Source: JAQBGV01 sp032128395 (lineage in GTDB: Bacteria; Planctomycetota; UBA8108; UBA1146). Taken from it: a stretch of 7,329 nucleotides of DNA. Position numbers and translations under genes: made by a program. This document shows positions 1 through 5,238 of the stretch, piece by piece. Positions within the stretch are counted from its first letter, which is position 1. Each line of letters starts with the position of its first letter. The notes below the pieces were generated by a model. It had not been told where the DNA came from, did not search any database, and saw nothing but the letters and a program-made list of their open reading frames with translations. The DNA is taken from NCBI GenBank assembly GCA_032128395.1, contig JAQBGV010000007.1:1-7329 (forward strand), read 5' to 3'.

Positions 1-305
1 GGCAAGCGGATCGCATCGTGCAGCAAGAGATCTGCAAGATCCCCGACCACCGACGGATCTGGCAGAGCTTCGCGGTCCTCCTCCCGGTCCAGACGGTCGG
101 GGTGCAGGGTGATCAACGGACCTACGAGAACGTGATCGCGCTGCGGATCGTCGAGTCGACCGACGGCATGACCGCGGACTGGGTGTATCTGCCGCAGGAA
201 ATTCTGGCGCGCATTTCGAGTCGAATCTGCAACGAAGTTCGAGGCGTGAATCGCGTGGTGCTCGACATTTCGAGCAAACCCCCCTCGACGATCGAGTGGG
301 AGTGA
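1..305 (+). CDS. guaA: GMP synthase (glutamine-hydrolysing), C-terminal part, cut by window start
   Basis: This is the last 100 codons of GuaA, open to the left edge in the frame starting at position 3. GuaA converts XMP to GMP with ATP and glutamine in purine synthesis in the cytoplasm. The visible part is the C-terminal dimerisation and XMP-binding domain: QADRIVQQEI, then RRIWQSFAVLLPV, GVQGDQRTYEN, ALR, MTADW, NEVRGVNRVV and the diagnostic ending SSKPPSTIEWE. These match GuaA proteins from E. coli onward almost residue for residue. The amidotransferase and ATP-pyrophosphatase domains lie outside the window. A GTG at position 18 is only an internal valine codon, not a start. The stop codon is 4 bases before ribH, so the two are probably co-transcribed. 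The identification is very secure. Confidence 0.96.
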   Translation, partial: QADRIVQQEICKIPDHRRIWQSFAVLLPVQTVGVQGDQRTYENVIALRIVESTDGMTADWVYLPQEILARISSRICNEVRGVNRVVLDISSKPPSTIEWE

Positions 306-309
306 GTCG

Positions 310-843
310 ATGCCGAACTTCTATGAGGGCGGTCGAGACGGGGCGGACTTGTCGGTCGCAGTGATCGTGTCGCGTTTCAACGAGACGATCAGCGAGCGGC
401 TCCTCGACGGGTGCGTCGACGAACTCATCCGACTCGGGGTCGATGACGAGGAGATCGACGTCCTCTGGGTCCCGGGTGCCTTCGAACTGGCGCAGACCGC
501 GGAGCACTGCGTCGAGTCCGGGGACTACGGAGCTATCATCTGCCTCGGCTCCGTGATCCGAGGAGAGACCTCTCACTACGATCACGTGGCGCAGTGCGCT
601 GCCGAGGGAATCGCGACCGTCGCCCGCGAAGCGACGATCCCGGTGATCTTCGGCGTTCTGACCACGGAAGACGTCGCCCAGGCCGAGGCGCGCTCCGGGG
701 GGGTGAAGTGCCACCACGGCGAGTACGCTGCGCGCGCAGCGGTCGAGATGGCCCGCCTTCTCGACCAGATCGATACTGGGGACGACGACGACGAGGAGGA
801 TGAGTCTGGAGAAGAGTTCGAGCTGGAGCGGGTGGAGGAGTGA
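310..843 (+). CDS. ribH: 6,7-dimethyl-8-ribityllumazine synthase with an acidic C-terminal tail
   Basis: RibH condenses 5-amino-6-ribitylaminouracil with dihydroxybutanone phosphate, the penultimate step of riboflavin synthesis. The 177 residues show the family landmarks: VSRFN (20-24), WVPGAFELA (53-61), GSVIRGETSHYDHV (80-93) with His89 at the catalytic His88 position of the Bacillus enzyme, PVIFGVLTT (111-119), and Arg128 at the phosphate-binding Arg position. The usual TKAGNKG segment is replaced by GVKCHHG (131-137), so His136 sits where many homologues have Lys. The fold should end near residue 154. Residues 155-177 are an added tail with 15 Asp/Glu of 23. The ATG is supported by GGGAG at 298-302, seven bases upstream and inside the end of guaA. 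nusB follows after 39 bases. Family assignment is firm; any role for the tail is unknown. Confidence 0.96.
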   Translation: MPNFYEGGRDGADLSVAVIVSRFNETISERLLDGCVDELIRLGVDDEEIDVLWVPGAFELAQTAEHCVESGDYGAIICLGSVIRGETSHYDHVAQCAAEGIATVAREATIPVIFGVLTTEDVAQAEARSGGVKCHHGEYAARAAVEMARLLDQIDTGDDDDEEDESGEEFELERVEE

Positions 844-848
844 CTCGC

Positions 849-878
849 ATGCATCACCTCAAGAGATCTGCGTGCTGA
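849..878 (+). CDS. Possible nine-residue leader ORF upstream of nusB
   Basis: An ATG at 849 opens a nine-codon reading frame (MHHLKRSAC) that ends in TGA at 876-878. GGAGGAG at 834-840 lies eight bases upstream, which is ideal SD spacing. The stop is only four bases before the nusB ATG, and nusB lacks its own clear SD, so ribosomes finishing this frame could reinitiate on nusB. Against it, the GGAGGAG overlaps the last codons of ribH (Val-Glu-Glu), so the SD match may be a by-product of the acidic tail. A nine-codon frame also arises easily by chance. Translation is plausible but unproven. Confidence 0.3.
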   Translation: MHHLKRSAC

Positions 879-882
879 TCCG

Positions 883-1308
883 ATGGGTCATCGCCGAGAA
901 GCGCGAATCCTCGCGCTCCAGTGCCTGCACACCTGGGACGCCCAGGGACCCGACTCCGGTCAGGACGCCGCCGAAGAGGTGATCGAGCGCCTCTCTCGAG
1001 AGCAGACGGTGCGCGAGTTCTGTCGCAGACTCCTCTCCACGTACTGGGAGCATTCCCCCGAAATCGACGAGATGATCTCGGAGTGCGCCGAGCATTGGGC
1101 TCTCGATCGCATGGCGGTCGTCGATCGCAACGTGCTGCGCCTCGCCGTCACCGAGCTCCTCCACTTCCCGGAGATCCCGTCGAAGGTAGTGATCGATGAG
1201 GCTATCGAGATCGTGAAGAGATTCTCGACCGAGCGCTCCGGGTCGTTCGTCAATGGCATCCTCGATCGGGTGCTCTCGGAACGAGAGGAACCTCATGGCG
1301 CTGGGTAA
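883..1308 (+). CDS. nusB: Transcription antitermination factor NusB
   Basis: NusB binds the boxA RNA element together with NusE (ribosomal protein S10) and supports antitermination on rRNA operons. The 141-residue length is normal for the family. The arginine-rich start (GHRREARILALQCL, residues 2-15) corresponds to the boxA-binding region. The core helices EHWALDRMAVVDRNVLRLAV and EIPSKVVIDEAIEIVKRFS, and the ending FVNGILDRV, are characteristic. The ATG at 883 matches where NusB proteins normally begin, just before the RR-A-R motif, but there is no good SD at normal spacing; the nearest purine run (AAGAGA, 861-866) is 16 bases away. This fits coupling to upstream translation. The 3' end overlaps ftsY by 14 bases, indicating a shared transcript. 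Confidence 0.93.
   Translation: MGHRREARILALQCLHTWDAQGPDSGQDAAEEVIERLSREQTVREFCRRLLSTYWEHSPEIDEMISECAEHWALDRMAVVDRNVLRLAVTELLHFPEIPSKVVIDEAIEIVKRFSTERSGSFVNGILDRVLSEREEPHGAG
1273..1289 (+). promoter_or_regulatory. ftsY ribosome binding site within a small inverted repeat
   Basis: CTCTCG (1273-1278) and CGAGAG (1282-1287) form a perfect six-base inverted repeat with a three-base loop GAA. The right arm carries the SD GAGAGG of ftsY, five to six bases before the ATG at 1295. This SD selects 1295 over the upstream in-frame ATG at 1253. The hairpin lies inside the 3' end of nusB, so ribosomes translating nusB would unfold it. That arrangement would couple ftsY translation to nusB translation. 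Confidence 0.45.
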
Positions 1309-2281
1309 GCTCTTCGGACGCGGCAAGAAGGAGGAGGGGCCGGGTTCCGATCCTGCTACCGAGGCCGCATCGGCACCGGAGAAGAAGGGCGGCGCGTTCG
1401 CCGCACTGCGCCGCGGGCTCTCGAAGACGCGGAAGAAGCTCTCCGCGATCCTGACGTTCGGCCGAAAGCTCGACGATGATCTGCTCGAGGAGATCGAGAC
1501 TGCGCTGATCCAAGCCGATTTCGGGCCGGCGACGGCGATGGACCTCTGTGCACAGCTCCGCGACGCATACAAGGGTAAGGAATTCACCTCCGAAGAAGCG
1601 ATCCCTTTCCTCCGGGAGCGACTCGCCGCCCGCCTGTCGCAGAACACCGCACTCCGCTTCTCGGATGAAGGCACCAGCGTGTTCGTGGTCGCCGGCGTCA
1701 ACGGCACCGGGAAGACCACTTCGATCGCAAAGCTCGCGCACCGTTTCCGGAACGAGGGGCGCACGGTCGTCCTCGCCGCCGCCGACACGTTCCGCGCCGC
1801 CGCGGTCGATCAACTCGGGATCTGGAGCGAGCGACTCGGAATCGAAATGGTTCGCGGCGCGGAACGGGGTGACCCCGCTTCGGTGGTGTTCGACGCGCTC
1901 GAGCGGGCCCAGGAAGTCGGCGCGGACGTGTTGATCATCGACACTGCCGGCCGCCTTCACACCGAGAAGGGGCTGATGGATCAGCTCGCGAAGATCGGCC
2001 GGGTGATCGCGAAGAAGATCCCGGGCGCCCCGCACGAGGTCTTGCAGGTACTCGACGCCACCACCGGCCAAAATGCGGTGCAGCAGGCTCGCGAATTCCA
2101 CAAAGCGATGCCGGTCACGGGACTCGTCCTGACGAAACTCGATGGCACGGCCCGAGGCGGCGTGATCTTCCCGATCCTCGAGCAGGTCGGGCTCCCGGTG
2201 AAGTTCATCGGAATCGGTGAGTCCCTGGAAGACCTGCAGCCGTTCGACCCGGAGACCTTCGCAGCAGCGCTGTTTGATTGA
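1295..2281 (+). CDS. ftsY: Signal recognition particle receptor FtsY (SRP GTPase)
   Basis: FtsY is the membrane-associated SRP receptor; its GTPase pairs with that of Ffh to deliver ribosomes to SecYEG. The 328-residue product has a short N-terminus with a basic amphipathic stretch (GGAFAALRRGLSKTRKKLS, 32-50), a likely membrane-lipid contact, but no long acidic A domain as in E. coli; Bacillus FtsY is similarly short. The N domain spans about 48-120. The G domain has G1 GVNGTGKTT (134-142), DTFRAAAVDQL (164-174), G3 DTAGRLHT (216-223), the SRP-family DATTGQN (254-260), G4 TKLDGTARGG (280-289) and closing GIGESLEDLQPF (306-317). The last pattern separates FtsY from Ffh, as does the absence of an M domain. 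The start at 1295 has SD GAGAGG. It is the last gene of the run. Confidence 0.96.
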   Translation: MALGKLFGRGKKEEGPGSDPATEAASAPEKKGGAFAALRRGLSKTRKKLSAILTFGRKLDDDLLEEIETALIQADFGPATAMDLCAQLRDAYKGKEFTSEEAIPFLRERLAARLSQNTALRFSDEGTSVFVVAGVNGTGKTTSIAKLAHRFRNEGRTVVLAAADTFRAAAVDQLGIWSERLGIEMVRGAERGDPASVVFDALERAQEVGADVLIIDTAGRLHTEKGLMDQLAKIGRVIAKKIPGAPHEVLQVLDATTGQNAVQQAREFHKAMPVTGLVLTKLDGTARGGVIFPILEQVGLPVKFIGIGESLEDLQPFDPETFAAALFD

Positions 2282-2687
2282 AGCGTACGCGGGGCGATGA
2301 CGGCTCGTCCGCCGCGTTGCGAGTTCTTCTCCGATCCTCGATGACCCCATGAAGGGTCTGCAGGCTTTCCGCTTCGTGCCGCTCGAGTTTCCCTAGCGGC
2401 TCCTATGGACAGGGTGCGCTCCCCGGCACGAACGTTGCTCGGCGAGTTCGGGGAGTTCGAAGGTCCACAGGTCGATCCGCGCCAGCAGATCTCCGCGAAA
2501 CCCGCCTTCCCGGACTCTCGCGCGCAGGTCGCGATCGCTCCCCGGCGAACAAGACATTCTCGTGGGATGAGGTGAGCCGTACTTGGCCACGCGAAACGTC
2601 AAGGCTGCGGAACGACCGGAAGATCAGCATCGGATCGATGAAGAATTGGAAACACCGCAGGACGCGCCCTTATCGCACGGCGCACCT
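2282..2687. other. 406-base gap between ftsY and the convergent barrel gene, no supportable gene
   Basis: Short open frames exist on both strands, but none has a good SD, a recognisable protein or a consistent start. The stretch holds the possible ftsY terminator near its left end and a repeated CTCCCCG element: CGCTCCCCGGC occurs at 2417-2427 and 2536-2546, and its inverse CGGGGAG at 2449-2455. A weak GCGCC/GGCGC stem (2664-2668 and 2679-2683) lies just beyond the stop of the minus-strand gene and could help end that transcript. The gap may be decayed coding DNA, but I cannot name a source. Confidence 0.5.
2287..2317 (+). terminator. Possible terminator after ftsY
   Basis: ACGCGG (2287-2292) pairs with CCGCGT (2312-2317), and an inner stem GACG/CGTC (2299-2302 and 2306-2309) with loop GCT can stack inside it, separated by an uneven internal loop. 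It begins six bases after the ftsY stop. The following sequence is only modestly T-rich (TTGCGAGTTCTTCT), so termination strength is uncertain. Confidence 0.3.
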
Positions 2688-3278
2688 TCAGAATCGCCAC
2701 ATGATTCCGCCGAGGACGCTCGTGTACTCGAAGTCGTGGATCTTGCCCGCGGGCTTCGTCCACGCACCTTCGACGAAGAAGGTCAGGTGTTCCCCTGAGT
2801 GGGCTTCGAGCCCCCCGCCGAGTTTGTAGACCGTCTCGGTCTCGTTCTCGGCAATTCCGACGCCGAGGGTGTCCTTGATCTCTGCGTCGATCACGCCGAT
2901 CCCGATCAGCGCGTACGGCTGGAGCGGCGCCTGTGTGAGGTAGCCCTTCGCCTGAGCGACGAAGGTCCGTCCTTCGACCTCGCCGACATCCAGGCGCGGG
3001 AACTCGAGCTCGATCTCGGCGCTTCCGAGCTCCTCGTAGGAGACCTCGATCGCCACCCAGCGGGGGAACCGGTATCCGCCGCGGAATCCGTAGGTGAAGG
3101 ACGTCTCCGAGTCGAGCCCGCTCGGCAGATCGAACTGGTCGATCGCCCCTCCGGCGACGACTCCCGCGTACGGGCCGGCACGCAGGTGGGCCGGCTCGTC
3201 GATGAACTGGCACCCCGCGAGGACCACCGGAAGTACGAGAACCAGGATCCTGAAGGCTGGGAAGGGCTGATCGAGCAT
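2688..3278 (-). CDS. Predicted outer-membrane beta-barrel protein with a lipoprotein-type signal
   Basis: The 196-residue product starts with a hydrophobic signal (ILVLVLPVVLAGC, 11-23) that ends in a lipobox LAGC, giving Cys23 as a candidate lipidated residue. The rest has alternating polar/apolar strands and Gly/aromatic turns, including GPYAGVVAGGAIDQF, FTYGFRGGYRFPRWVAIEVSY and KLGGGLEAHSGEHLTFFVEG. It ends in WRF, the terminal aromatic typical of proteins inserted by the BAM machinery. The pattern fits the small eight-stranded OmpA/OmpW-like barrels (outer membrane beta-barrel families), and the length is right. The ATG has SD GAGAGGA (rc of 3287-3293), eight bases upstream. No neighbour suggests a substrate. 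Barrel class is likely; function is unknown. Confidence 0.75.
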   Translation of the reverse strand: MLDQPFPAFRILVLVLPVVLAGCQFIDEPAHLRAGPYAGVVAGGAIDQFDLPSGLDSETSFTYGFRGGYRFPRWVAIEVSYEELGSAEIELEFPRLDVGEVEGRTFVAQAKGYLTQAPLQPYALIGIGVIDAEIKDTLGVGIAENETETVYKLGGGLEAHSGEHLTFFVEGAWTKPAGKIHDFEYTSVLGGIMWRF

Positions 3279-3494
3279 CGTGCGGTTCCTCTCGGACGAG
3301 CCTCAGGCGCCCGCGCACCTTGCCGGGAGCCCCTCGGAAACTCCACCCTCAACCGACCGTGGAGCCCCGGACGACCCTCCCGCCCGCTCATCTGCTCGGA
3401 AGGTGGCCGCCACACATCGTGATCGGTACGATGAGGCGATTCGGTCAGTACATTATTGATCCCACACGGAGGACTCATCCTCCGAGGAGGCCCC
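3279..3494. promoter_or_regulatory. Divergent intergenic region between the barrel gene and the secreted-protein gene
   Basis: These 216 bases must carry promoters for both flanking genes. The most AT-rich spot, TACATTATTGAT (3449-3460), could contain a -10 element (CATTAT, 3451-3456) for the plus-strand gene, about 40 bases before its ATG; I see no convincing -35 partner. No clear sigma-70 promoter is visible on the minus strand. CGGAGG (3467-3472) and CCTCCG (3479-3484) form a perfect six-base inverted repeat directly before the SD GAGGAGG (3484-3490). Confidence 0.4.
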
Positions 3495-4493
3495 ATGCAC
3501 CGCATTTCAGCAATACTCCTCCTTCCCCTCCTCCTCGCCTGCTTCGGCCCCATCCGCGCCGACACAGTGCACCTGAAGAACAGCTCGGTGATCCACGGTC
3601 GGATCATCGAGGAGCCGTCGGGACTCGTCGTCCAGGTCGGGGCGACTGGCCGCATCTGGCTCTCGACCGAAGACATCGAGAGCTGGGAACGGAACGACAA
3701 GGGGATCGAAGCGGCTCCCCCCCCGGTGGCGCCCCCCGCGCCCCTCCTGGGAGAACGGATCGCGACGACGCACGTCGCTCGGCTGAACAACGGCGGGGCG
3801 TTGCGTGGCGACTGGGTCGAAGGGGATGATCCGGGCGCGGTGTCGTTACGCGTCGGGTCGATCGGGACCTACACGATTCCGCGAAATCAGGTCGCGAAAA
3901 TCGTCGCCGAAGCGGGAGAAGTGAGAATCCCGGCGACGAGACCGCGCGCCGAACCGACTCCACCTCCGCCGTCCCCCGAGCCGACGTTCGAGGAGATCGT
4001 CGCCGCGCTCGCGGCTGAAGTGGTCGATCGTCACTATTCGAGTGGGTGGGGTGCTCCGATGGCGGTCGGAGCCGAAGATGAGATCGCCGAGGCGGTGCGC
4101 GAACTCACGCGGCAGCGCACCCGCAACCGCGTCCGCGCGGAGGGTGAGCTCCGAGGCTGGGGGGCAGCCGCTCTCCCGTTCCTGCGCACCGTGACGAATC
4201 ACCCCCTCGACCTGACGCGCCGCTCGGCGATGAGGCTCGTGCGGGACGCCGGAGCTTGGGAGGGTGCCCCTCTCGCCATCGCTTCGCTCGATGATCCTGA
4301 TCCGTTCGTCCGCGACCTGGCGGAAGAGGCGGTACAGGGAATTCTCGGGGTCGCGATTCCGAAGGACGCGCGCGCGCTCACCGCCAGCGACTATTGGCTC
4401 CTCTGGCTCGATGCCGAGGCGCGACGCTTGGAGGCAGAGCTGACGGAAACCCTGCGAACGTTCTTGGCGGTGGAGGAGTCGGCAAAGGAGTGA
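3495..4493 (+). CDS. Secreted protein with two beta-rich repeats and HEAT-like helices, function unknown
   Basis: The 332-residue product begins with a signal peptide (MHRISAILLLPLLLACFGPIR), cleaved either after Ala22 (IRA-DT) or at a weak lipobox LLAC (Cys16). Two similar segments follow. Residues 23-65 have VHLKNSSVIHGRIIEE, then GRIWLSTEDIESW. Residues 91-141 have ARLNNGGALRGDWVEG, then GTYTIPRNQVAKI. Proline-rich linkers follow both (74-83 and 152-163). Residues 214-285 resemble two HEAT-type helix pairs (LPFLRTVTNHP, RRSAMRLVRDAG, AIASLDDPDPFVRDLAEEAV). Similar repeat-plus-helix secreted proteins occur, as I recall, in Planctomycetota and other environmental phyla, without known function. 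The ATG at 3495 follows GAGGAGG by four bases and starts directly at the signal peptide; a TTG at 3456 is in frame but unlikely. Confidence 0.8.
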   Translation: MHRISAILLLPLLLACFGPIRADTVHLKNSSVIHGRIIEEPSGLVVQVGATGRIWLSTEDIESWERNDKGIEAAPPPVAPPAPLLGERIATTHVARLNNGGALRGDWVEGDDPGAVSLRVGSIGTYTIPRNQVAKIVAEAGEVRIPATRPRAEPTPPPPSPEPTFEEIVAALAAEVVDRHYSSGWGAPMAVGAEDEIAEAVRELTRQRTRNRVRAEGELRGWGAAALPFLRTVTNHPLDLTRRSAMRLVRDAGAWEGAPLAIASLDDPDPFVRDLAEEAVQGILGVAIPKDARALTASDYWLLWLDAEARRLEAELTETLRTFLAVEESAKE

Positions 4494-4512
4494 TGGCGGG
4501 GATGGAACGCCA
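4494..4512. terminator. Possible shared terminator between convergent genes
   Basis: TGGCG (4494-4498) and CGCCA (4508-4512) form a five-base perfect stem with a nine-base loop. It occupies almost the entire 25-base gap between the stops of the secreted-protein gene and the zinc-ribbon gene. There is no T-run on either side, so the call rests mostly on position. Confidence 0.25.
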
Positions 4513-4518
4513 CGCTCC

Positions 4519-4911
4519 CTACCCCTTCAGCTTTCGCAGCAGCATCTGATGCACGGCTTGTGACTTCTCCGCGATCGCCTGCGCCTTCTTGATCTCACCG
4601 GTGTCGAGCCACGTTCCGTGGTTCGCACATCGATCGATCACCAGGTGGACGCTCTCGTCGTACGAGATGCGATCCATCGTCCTCCCGCACTTCGGACACG
4701 GGGCATCCGCCAGCGGCCCATGGTCCCAGGCGCTACGGACATCCAGGATCTGGGTGCGCTCCTCCTCGCTGAAGGTGAGAGCGCGGATCTTGAGGATCTG
4801 CTCGAGCTCACCGAGATCGAGCCAGAAACCCCAGCATGTGGAGCACATGTCGACTTCGACACCTTCGTAGTCGGCCACGGCAAGGGGAAGGTGGCAACGG
4901 GGACAATCCAT
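4519..4911 (-). CDS. Small protein with two TFIIB-type zinc ribbons
   Basis: The 130-residue protein carries two copies of the bacterial zf-TFIIB-like zinc ribbon. Copy 1 has Cys3, Cys6, Cys23 and Cys26 followed by GFWLDLGELEQI (28-39). Copy 2 has Cys72, Cys75 and Cys95 with His98 in the fourth position, followed by GTWLDTGEIKKA (99-110). The W-L-D-x-G-E signature after the second metal pair is diagnostic. The linker (about 40-70) and C-terminus (108-130) are helical and charged. Such proteins are common in bacteria and presumed to bind zinc; their partners are unknown. The start at 4911 directly precedes the first CPRC and has SD GAGAGGAG (rc of 4918-4925), six bases upstream; an in-frame ATG at 5040 would add 43 residues and run through a terminator, so I rejected it. 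Confidence 0.85.
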   Translation of the reverse strand: MDCPRCHLPLAVADYEGVEVDMCSTCWGFWLDLGELEQILKIRALTFSEEERTQILDVRSAWDHGPLADAPCPKCGRTMDRISYDESVHLVIDRCANHGTWLDTGEIKKAQAIAEKSQAVHQMLLRKLKG

Positions 4912-4918
4912 CGGAATC

Positions 4919-4944
4919 TCCTCTCGGTCGGAACCCCGAGAGGA
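4919..4944 (-). promoter_or_regulatory. Inverted repeat covering the zinc-ribbon gene's ribosome binding site
   Basis: Positions 4919-4927 (TCCTCTCGG) and 4936-4944 (CCGAGAGGA) are a perfect nine-base inverted repeat with an eight-base spacer. In the minus-strand mRNA the downstream arm contains nearly all of the SD GAGAGGAG, six bases before the start codon, so folding would bury the ribosome binding site. The same dyad could instead be an operator, since a weak -10-like TATCCT (rc of 4940-4945) overlaps its upstream arm. Confidence 0.5.
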
Positions 4945-5006
4945 TAGCGGACTCGCGCCCGCAATTCCCACAGCGCTTTGCTCGATGATGTCACGGGAGA
5001 AGAAAT

Positions 5007-5039
5007 TGGCCGACCCGATTGGTTCGATCGGGTCGGCCA
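5007..5039 (-). terminator. Strong intrinsic terminator of the 63-codon gene
   Basis: TGGCCGACCCGAT (5007-5019) and ATCGGGTCGGCCA (5027-5039) form a perfect 13-base stem with a seven-base loop. On the minus strand it is followed by ATTTCTTCT, a usable U-rich tail; on the plus strand there is none. It lies eight bases beyond the stop codon of the gene at 5047-5238, so it should end that transcript and insulate the zinc-ribbon gene. Confidence 0.78.
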
Positions 5040-5046
5040 CGATCGC

Positions 5047-5238
5047 TCAGCGCATCTTGGCGAGAACGTGATATGCGAAGACCACCTCGGTCACGCTCGG
5101 GCTCCGCATCAGGAATCGCTCCATGAAGTGCCGGACCCGGAGCATCGCGCGCCGCTCTTCGAAGTCGTATCCGTCCAGCATCGGGTGGGGAAAGAAATCG
5201 CCGGCGGGCGGTCGAGAGCTCAACTGCGCAGTCGCCAT
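5047..5238 (-). CDS. Small hypothetical protein, 63 residues
   Basis: I do not recognise the family. The N-terminal third is proline/serine-rich and probably disordered (MATAQLSSRPPAGDFFPHP). From about residue 24 to the end it is likely two amphipathic helices (YDFEERRAMLRVRHFMERF and SVTEVVFAYHVLAKMR) rich in Arg, Met and aromatics, with net positive charge. There is no signal peptide or clear membrane segment. Two things argue that it is real: an SD-like GAAAGGA (rc of 5248-5254) nine bases before the ATG at 5238, and a strong terminator immediately after the stop. An in-frame ATG at 5340 would add 34 low-complexity residues and lacks an SD. It may be a single-gene transcript. Confidence 0.55.
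   Translation of the reverse strand: MATAQLSSRPPAGDFFPHPMLDGYDFEERRAMLRVRHFMERFLMRSPSVTEVVFAYHVLAKMR

Noticed and set aside
1253..1294. Upstream ATG start for ftsY
   Set aside because: It would add 14 residues unlike FtsY and lies deep within nusB; the 1295 ATG has a good SD.
859..1788. Minus-strand open frame of 309 codons antisense to nusB and ftsY
   Set aside because: It is an antisense shadow of two clear genes, with serine/arginine-rich low-complexity sequence.
1250..2350. Long minus-strand open frame of 366 codons antisense to ftsY
   Set aside because: It lies opposite the fully conserved FtsY GTPase, is rich in Arg/Glu/Leu in the way GC-rich antisense frames are, and matches no family I know.
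2393..2602. Minus-strand frame in the gap, containing a GGFRGDLLARIDLW stretch that loosely suggests a transposase tail
   Set aside because: It has a TTG start without SD, composition like random GC-rich DNA and no catalytic motif; the resemblance is too weak to call.
4912..5040. Longer N-terminus for the zinc-ribbon protein from an ATG at 5040
   Set aside because: The extra 43 codons would be read through the strong terminator hairpin, and the ATG at 4911 has a strong SD directly before the first zinc ribbon.
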